Assembly: GCF_900198835.1 (NCBI RefSeq)
Contig: NZ_LT900021.1
Span: 1,674,001-1,738,000, forward strand
Direction: 5' to 3'
Source: Thermococcus henrietii
Lineage (GTDB): Archaea; Methanobacteriota_B; Thermococci; Thermococcales; Thermococcaceae
DNA: 64,000 bases
This document shows, piece after piece, positions 59,086 to 64,000 of the stretch; the first letter of the stretch is position 1; the number at the start of each line of letters is the position of its first letter. A program made the translations under genes and the position numbers. The notes under the pieces are model-generated. The model was not told where the DNA came from and searched no databases. It saw only the letters and a list, made by a program, of their open reading frames with translations.

Positions 59086-60222
59086 ATGTTCTGGCTCAAG
59101 ACGAGAATCATCGAAGGCAGGGGCTCCCTCGAGAAGCTCAGGAAAGAGATAAGCGGGCACGAGAAGGTTCTTATTCTGGCCAGCAACTCAATGAAGAAGC
59201 ACGGCTTCCTGAGCGAGGCGGAGGATTACGTTAGGGAAGCGGGAGCGGAGGTTCTGTCCATAGCCGGCCTTCCGGCGGAGCCGAGCGTGGAAACGATAGA
59301 GGAGTTCCTGCCGAAGGTGAGGGAGTTTAAACCTGACCTGCTGATAGCGCTCGGCGGTGGAAGCGTGATAGACACGACGAAAGCGTTGAAGGTCTTCTAC
59401 GATGCTCCCGAGCTGAACTTTGAGGAGATAGCCTTCATGGACCGCTTTTCAAGGCCCAAACCGGTTCCGAAGCTGAAGACGAAGCTCATAGCGATTCCCT
59501 CGACGAGCGGTGCAGGAAGCGAGGTCTCCGGAGCGAGCGTTCTGAAGAAGGGCGGAATCAAGTACAACATCGTTACGCCCGAGATAGCGCCTGAGGTTGC
59601 GATACTTGACCCCCGCCTGCCGATGACAATGCCGAGGGAAGTGGCGAGGAATTCCGGGTTAGACGTCCTCGTCCACGGAATAGAGGCCTACACCACGAAG
59701 GTCGCCAACGACTTCAGCGACGCGATGGCGATTAAGGCAATAAAGACCGTCTTCAGCTACCTTGAGAAGAGCCTCGAAGGCGACGAGGAAGCGCGCGAAA
59801 GGATGCACTACGCCTCTACAATGGCCGGAATCGCCTTTCTCAACGCGCGCCTCGGTATCTGCCACGCGATGAGCCACAAGGCCGCTTGGCTCGGTCCGCA
59901 CGGACTTCTCAATGCCATATTCCTGCCCTACGTTATGGAGTTCAACGCCGAGAGAAGCGACTACGCGAGGAGGCGCTACGACGAGATAGCGAGGGAGCTC
60001 GGGCTGAGGGACTGGAGGGCGCTGGTTGATGCCGTCAGAGAGCTGAACGAGCGGACGGACGTTCCGAAGCTGAGCGAGCTCGTTGATGAAGAGACATTCA
60101 TGGCGAGGCTCGACGAGATGGCCGAGAAGGCATACCACGACGGCCTTTTGGCCTTCAACCCTGTCGAGGCGAAGCCGGAAGAGATAAGGGAGCTGTATTT
60201 GAAGGCTTTCAGGGGAGAGTAA
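59086..60222 (+). CDS. Iron-containing alcohol dehydrogenase
   Basis: A 378-residue group III Fe-dependent alcohol dehydrogenase. The cofactor loop is LIALGGGSVIDTTKAL, followed by AIPSTSGAGSEVSG, the metal His in VLVHGIEAYTT and HAMSHKAAWLGPHGLLNAIF. Thermococcus relatives reduce aldehydes to alcohols with NADPH, removing reductant from fermentation. ATG 59086 follows GGTGGTGG. It is divergent from modA. Confidence 0.9.
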   Translation: MFWLKTRIIEGRGSLEKLRKEISGHEKVLILASNSMKKHGFLSEAEDYVREAGAEVLSIAGLPAEPSVETIEEFLPKVREFKPDLLIALGGGSVIDTTKALKVFYDAPELNFEEIAFMDRFSRPKPVPKLKTKLIAIPSTSGAGSEVSGASVLKKGGIKYNIVTPEIAPEVAILDPRLPMTMPREVARNSGLDVLVHGIEAYTTKVANDFSDAMAIKAIKTVFSYLEKSLEGDEEARERMHYASTMAGIAFLNARLGICHAMSHKAAWLGPHGLLNAIFLPYVMEFNAERSDYARRRYDEIARELGLRDWRALVDAVRELNERTDVPKLSELVDEETFMARLDEMAEKAYHDGLLAFNPVEAKPEEIRELYLKAFRGE

Positions 60223-60240
60223 AGAGAAGAAAAGCGGAGT

Positions 60241-61734
60241 TCAGCCAACCTCTACTTCCTTTTCTCCCCCGTTCTCGACCTCGCGAATCTTTCCACCTTT
60301 CATGACCTCGACGATGGCCAGGCTGAGTATCGCCAGGAAGAGGTAGATTCCTGCGGAGGTCCCGAAGAGGACCTCGTAGGCCTTCGTCGTCGGTATCTTT
60401 ATCTTGACCCACGAAGGGGCACCGGGCGGGTGGAAGAGGGTGTAGTAGGTGCTCATGACGGTTCCGGCTATAGCCGGTCCCCACGTCGAGCCGAAGTTCC
60501 TGAAGAGGCTGTTGGCACCGGTCGCGACGCCCATGACCCTCTGCGGGACGCTGAAGACGAGAACGTTGATGAAGGAGATATTCATCAGCGTTATTCCCGC
60601 GCCAACGTAGGTTATCATCGCCACGAAAGCCCAGAGGTGGTTCGGCGGGAATTCAGGGGCGTACTTCGCCAGAATGGCGAGGCCCGAGCTCGCGATGAGA
60701 GCGCCCGTTATTGCGAGGGGTTTGGCGCCGATTTTCGGCATCAGTTTACCTGCCAGGGGGGCTATTACGAGCATGACGCCCGCCATTGGGGTCATAAGCA
60801 GACCGCTCTCGAGTATGCTCTTGCCGAAGCCGTACGGTGGCTTCATCTGGAAGATGTAGGTGTTCGCCTGGCTCATCATTGAGATTCCAAAGGCCGCGAA
60901 CATTATTCCGAGGTTCACTATCGCGGGGTTCCTTGCGGTCACGATGTCGAGGGGGATTATCGGGTTCTCAGCGCGTTTCTCCCAGAGGACGAGCAGGACC
61001 GCGCCGACTATCGAGACAGCGAAGAGGACGAGGGTTTCTCTTGCGGTCCAGCCGACGTTCGGGGCGCGCGTTACAGCGACGAGTGCCGGAACGACGGCCC
61101 AAACGAGGAGCAGAGCGCCCTGCCAGTCGAGCTTTCCGGGGTTGATGTATCTGCTCTCGCGGAGTATCTTCCACGCGAGGATGAACATCAGAACCGCGAA
61201 TGGGGCGGCGGTATGGTAGGTCCAGCGCCAGCCCCAGTGCTGGGTAACGTAAGCTCCGAGCGGGAGGGCTATGACCATACCGACGCCAAACATCGCACTT
61301 ATCATTCCCTGAACCTGGGGCACCATCTCGGGCGGGAACTCCTCACGAACGAGGCTGAAGGCGAGCGGGAATATTGCCATTCCAAAGCCCTGGATTGCCC
61401 TGCTGAAGAGCAACCAGCGGAAACTCGGCGCAAAGCCGTTGAGTATGACGCCGAGGGTGTAGAAGCCGAGGGCAACGAGGAACATCTTCTTCTTGCCGTA
61501 CATGTCGCCGAGCTTTCCAAAGACCGCGACGCTGACCGTTCCGACGAGGAGGTAGATTGTGAGAACCCAGCTGACATCGTTGGGGTTTATTGCGAACTCC
61601 TTCTGAATCGTTGGCAGAGCGGGAGTTAGCATCGCCTCTGTATACATGACCAGGAGCGGGAGGAGAACCACGACGAGCGTGGCCTTCTTCGCATAGCTGA
61701 GGTCGTACGTTTCACCGTTCCTCGTGACGTTCAT
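60241..61734 (-). CDS. MFS multidrug exporter-like protein (DHA2/EmrB type)
   Basis: A 497-residue protein with about 14 transmembrane segments: TPALPTIQKEFAINPNDVSWVLTIY at the start, in parts, GKLGDMYGKKKMFLVALGFY (motif A), FSRAIQGFGMAIFPLAFSLV and GNSLFRNFGSTWGPAIAG-type motif. This is the EmrB/QacA-like (DHA2) pattern, usually drug/proton antiport. A TATA box and a CGATAT-type palindromic site precede it. Confidence 0.87.
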   Translation of the reverse strand: MNVTRNGETYDLSYAKKATLVVVLLPLLVMYTEAMLTPALPTIQKEFAINPNDVSWVLTIYLLVGTVSVAVFGKLGDMYGKKKMFLVALGFYTLGVILNGFAPSFRWLLFSRAIQGFGMAIFPLAFSLVREEFPPEMVPQVQGMISAMFGVGMVIALPLGAYVTQHWGWRWTYHTAAPFAVLMFILAWKILRESRYINPGKLDWQGALLLVWAVVPALVAVTRAPNVGWTARETLVLFAVSIVGAVLLVLWEKRAENPIIPLDIVTARNPAIVNLGIMFAAFGISMMSQANTYIFQMKPPYGFGKSILESGLLMTPMAGVMLVIAPLAGKLMPKIGAKPLAITGALIASSGLAILAKYAPEFPPNHLWAFVAMITYVGAGITLMNISFINVLVFSVPQRVMGVATGANSLFRNFGSTWGPAIAGTVMSTYYTLFHPPGAPSWVKIKIPTTKAYEVLFGTSAGIYLFLAILSLAIVEVMKGGKIREVENGGEKEVEVG

Positions 61735-61739
61735 ATCTC

Positions 61740-61765
61740 TTCACCGATATGTCGAACGATATATC
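61740..61765. promoter_or_regulatory. Putative operator of the DHA2 exporter
   Basis: On the minus strand ACGATATATCGTT and CGACATATCGG lie between the TATA box (CTTTATAAG, ~61768-61776) and the start codon. ACGATATATCGT is a 12-bp perfect palindrome and CGATAT/ATATCG half-sites recur. The position suits a repressor; the factor is not encoded nearby. Confidence 0.5.
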
Positions 61766-61835
61766 GTCTTATAAAGTTAGCGGTAGGGGTTGAAAGCGAG
61801 TAAGGTATATAACCACTATTGAGAAATACCAAACC

Positions 61836-62048
61836 ATGAAAGTCATAAGCGTGAAAGTCCCAGAATGGGTTTCGGAACAGGAAGCCGAGCTCTGGATAGC
61901 AGAGGGGCTCGGGAAGAAGATATCAAGAAAGATAGTCCTTGAGGCCCTTGCCGAAGGAATACCCCTGGATAAGAAATTCTTTGAGGAAACAAGGGAAGAA
62001 GTCTGGGCCGAAGTAAAGCACAAATATATCAAAATGGGATTGATATGA
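61836..62048 (+). CDS. VapB-like antitoxin, 70 aa
   Basis: VISVKVPEWVSEQEAELWI opens a 70-residue protein, followed by LGKKISRKIVLEALAEGIPL. This is the pattern of small archaeal antitoxins paired with PIN toxins. A GTATATAAC box at ~61804 gives a very short leader. Its stop overlaps the start of the damaged vapC (ATGA). Confidence 0.72.
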   Translation: MKVISVKVPEWVSEQEAELWIAEGLGKKISRKIVLEALAEGIPLDKKFFEETREEVWAEVKHKYIKMGLI

Positions 62049-62523
62049 GGGTCGTTGTTGATAGCAACATTCTGTTTTCCATATAGTATCTGGAAGGAAA
62101 TCAAAGGCATTCAGGCTTCTCGAAGAGCACGAGCTTACCCTCTTCGCCCCGGAAGAGGTCATCCTTGAGTTCAGACGACACTCCACTAAACTTAAGAAGT
62201 TTGCAAAGGACTTTGAATACCGAACGTTTCTGACCTTTTCACTGGTTCAGATAATCCCGCTTGAGTTTTATTCCAACAAAATCAGAGAAGCTTATCAGAT
62301 AGCCTCCAAGTTTGATGAGAAAGACACACCCTTCATAGCCTTGGCCATGAAGCTTGGTATTCCCCTATGGACGGGAGATAAAAAGATTCTGAGCGCGGCA
62401 ATCTCAACGGAAAGATTTTTGGCCCTCGATTCTACTGCATTAGAGTCTCTGCTGAATGGAGATACGCTGGAAAACGTACTCAACGAAATGAAAACTCGAC
62501 TTGGTATTTTGAGAACACAGTAA
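62045..62523 (+). pseudogene. VapC-type PIN toxin, frameshifted
   Basis: Starts MRVVVDSNILFSI and then meets TAG at 62084-62086. The PIN domain continues in another frame: VSGRKSKAFRLLEEHELTLF, VILEFRRHS, DEKDTPFIALAMKLGIPLW, TGDKKIL, ending at TAA 62521-62523. The missing base is near 62082-62090. All four acidic residues are kept across the two frames, so the break is recent or a sequencing error. The start overlaps the antitoxin gene by 4 nt. Confidence 0.82.
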
Positions 62524-62554
62524 AGTTCAAGAACTAAAGGTTCTCCCTTGAATC

Positions 62555-64000
62555 ATGCACCCACTCCTCAAGAAGGCCATCAGGGAGCGCTTTGGGAAGC
62601 TCAACCGGCTCCAGCAGGACTCGTTCAGGGAGGTTAGCTCCGGGAAGAGCGTTCTAATCATCGCGCCAACCGGCTCGGGGAAGACGGAAGCGGCAGTTCT
62701 GCCGGTTTTCAATGAAATCCTTGAAAACGGTCTCAAGCCGATTTCGGCCCTTTATATAGCCCCTCTCAAGGCCCTCAACAGGGATTTGCTCGAGAGGCTC
62801 GAATGGTGGGGGAGGAAGCTCGGAATAACCGTCGAGGTCAGGCACGGCGATACGTCGGCCTACAGGAAGGCGAAGCAGACGAAGAATCCGCCTCAAATGC
62901 TAATCATCACCCCCGAAACCCTCGGCGTGATTCTGACGGTTAAGTCCCTCCGGAAGCACCTGAGCAACGTTAAGTTCGTTATCGTTGACGAGATAGCGGA
63001 GCTTGTAGACAATAAGCGCGGTTCCCAGCTCCTCCTGAACCTTGAGAGACTCGCTGAGATTGCCGAGTTCAAGAGGATAGGCATGACCGCAACCGTCGGC
63101 AACGAGGAAGAGGTAAGGGACTGGCTTGGGGCCGAGGTGATAGTAAAGCCGAACTGGAGGAAAGCCTACCGCTTTCACGTCCTCTATCCGAAGCCGAAAG
63201 AGGAAGACGAGGAGCTTGCGGAGAAGCTGAGCGTCTCGCTGGAGATAGCGTCCCGTCTGAGGGTTCTGTGGGAAATCGTTGAGAGGCACGGGAAGGCTCT
63301 CATCTTTACCAACACCCGCCAGTTCGCCGAGGTTCTTGCGCACCGCCTCAAAGCCTGGGGAAAGCCCGTCGAGGTTCATCACGGCTCGCTCTCGAAGGAG
63401 GCGCGCGTCAGAGCCGAGAAAGCCCTCAAGGAGGGGAAAATCAAGGCCCTAATCTGCACCTCCTCGATGGAGCTCGGCATAGACATCGGCGACGTTGACG
63501 TTGTAATACAGTATATGAGTCCGAGGCAGGTGAACAGGCTGGTTCAGCGCGTCGGCAGGGCGAAGCACAGGATTGGAGAGGTCAGCGAGGGCTACGTCAT
63601 AGCGACGAACGTCGAGGACTACCTCCAGAGCCTTGTCATAGCGAAGAGAGCCTTGGAAGGGCGCTTCGAGGCGGTCGAGCCGATAGGCGGGCTTGACGTC
63701 CTGGCCCACTTCGTCGTCGGGTTGCTCATCGAACACAAACGCCTTCCGCGCGAGAGGCCCTATGAGATAGCGAAAAGGGCTTACGTCTACCGCGATTTGA
63801 GCTGGAGCGATTACCTCGACGTTCTCAGCGTTTTAGAGGACGCTCGCCTTGTCGGCTACGATGAGGAGAGCAACCTCCTCTACCTTAGACGAGGAGCGTT
63901 TCAGTACTACTACGAGAACCTCTCGACGATTCCGGACGAGGTTTCCTGGAGAGTTTTCGACGCCAAAAGCGGGCACGTCATAGGAAGACTTGACGAGAGC
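62555..64000 (+). CDS. Lhr-type ATP-dependent helicase, partial
   Basis: A superfamily 2 helicase whose 482 visible codons run off the right edge. Q-motif-like LNRLQQDSFREV, Walker A IIAPTGSGKTEAAVL, PLKALNRDLLERLEW, TPETLGVIL, VIVDEIAELVDNKRG (DEIA in place of the usual DEIH), MTATVGN, FTNTRQFAE, STSSMELGID-like CTSSMELGIDIGDV and QRVGRAKHRIGE. These features are Lhr-like; Lhr proteins unwind DNA in repair. ATG 62555 is 31 nt after the vapC remnant. Confidence 0.87.
   Translation, partial: MHPLLKKAIRERFGKLNRLQQDSFREVSSGKSVLIIAPTGSGKTEAAVLPVFNEILENGLKPISALYIAPLKALNRDLLERLEWWGRKLGITVEVRHGDTSAYRKAKQTKNPPQMLIITPETLGVILTVKSLRKHLSNVKFVIVDEIAELVDNKRGSQLLLNLERLAEIAEFKRIGMTATVGNEEEVRDWLGAEVIVKPNWRKAYRFHVLYPKPKEEDEELAEKLSVSLEIASRLRVLWEIVERHGKALIFTNTRQFAEVLAHRLKAWGKPVEVHHGSLSKEARVRAEKALKEGKIKALICTSSMELGIDIGDVDVVIQYMSPRQVNRLVQRVGRAKHRIGEVSEGYVIATNVEDYLQSLVIAKRALEGRFEAVEPIGGLDVLAHFVVGLLIEHKRLPRERPYEIAKRAYVYRDLSWSDYLDVLSVLEDARLVGYDEESNLLYLRRGAFQYYYENLSTIPDEVSWRVFDAKSGHVIGRLDES

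Noticed and set aside
1-64000. CRISPR arrays, rRNA and tRNA genes
   Set aside because: No regularly spaced direct repeats, no tRNA-like T-loop/acceptor pattern and no rRNA signatures were found by reading.

Overview
The window is a gene-dense, roughly 56-57% GC stretch of a hyperthermophilic euryarchaeon of the order Thermococcales, most likely Thermococcus. The evidence is the archaeal protein set (L39e/L31e/aIF6/L18Ae operon, Alba, alpha prefoldin, short-form PurA, archaeal class I aldolase, GltPh-type transporter, a CGP-CTERM surface protein), frequent GTG/TTG starts behind GGAGGTG ribosome sites, leaderless promoters with TTTAAA/TTTATA boxes, and Thermococcales glycolytic-motif operators (TATCAC-N5-GTGATA). 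No rRNA, tRNA or CRISPR array was recognised.

Layout. 1-9.5 kb: end of a Zn/Mn-type binding protein, a secreted zincin-like protein, a phosphoribosyltransferase pair, a PP-loop protein, the L39e-L31e-aIF6-L18Ae operon, a CGP-CTERM surface protein, an aspartate/glutamate symporter and biotin ligase. 9.5-20 kb: fructose-bisphosphate aldolase, a biotin-dependent carboxyltransferase, CstA, a small protein-Get3/ArsA-DUF59-membrane protein string, VapBC with a lipase-like hydrolase, and a large repeat protein. 20-28.6 kb: PurA, GalE, a DUF2341-type surface protein, prefoldin, two ferredoxin-containing MinD ATPases, a ferritin-like protein, a NifX-like protein, a membrane methyltransferase and a DUF2250 regulator. 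28.7-34.3 kb: DUF364 plus a FecCD-type ABC importer, the remnant of an aldehyde dehydrogenase, and GAPN. 34.3-43.2 kb: TrmO, two NifX-like proteins with Gly/Arg-rich tails, SDR, QueD, DUF134, an AT-rich degenerate island, PurB and Alba. 43.2-54.7 kb: regulators, THEP1, MtnA, a four-gene overlapping operon (GNAT, QueC-like PP-loop, DUF1611, threonine-synthase-like), MFS, a TnpB element that truncates a metallo-hydrolase gene, and HisC. 54.7-64 kb: a RecA-like ATPase behind a DtxR-type box, modABCD, Fe-alcohol dehydrogenase, a drug-exporter-like MFS, a VapBC pair with frameshifted toxin, and the start of an Lhr-type helicase.

Two putative regulons can be read directly from the DNA. (i) Four promoters (FecCD-type importer, aldehyde dehydrogenase remnant, GAPN, modABCD) carry the same ~48-nt element just upstream of the TATA box. 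From the genes it controls I infer a molybdate/tungstate response: two oxyanion importers, and tungsten-independent aldehyde dehydrogenases that could replace tungsten-dependent ferredoxin oxidoreductases. (ii) Four promoters (MinD pair, two NifX-like genes, DUF134) share a GGCTTCCC-type element next to the TATA box, which suggests a regulon for a Fe-S/metal-cluster handling system in which the DUF134 helix-turn-helix protein may be the regulator. Both are inferences from sequence comparison inside this window.

Central metabolism is tied in by two glycolytic-motif operators, one over the transcription start of the aldolase and one over that of GAPN. The PLP/DUF1611/QueC-like/GNAT operon looks like a complete but unassigned small-molecule pathway and is the best candidate here for an undescribed enzyme system.
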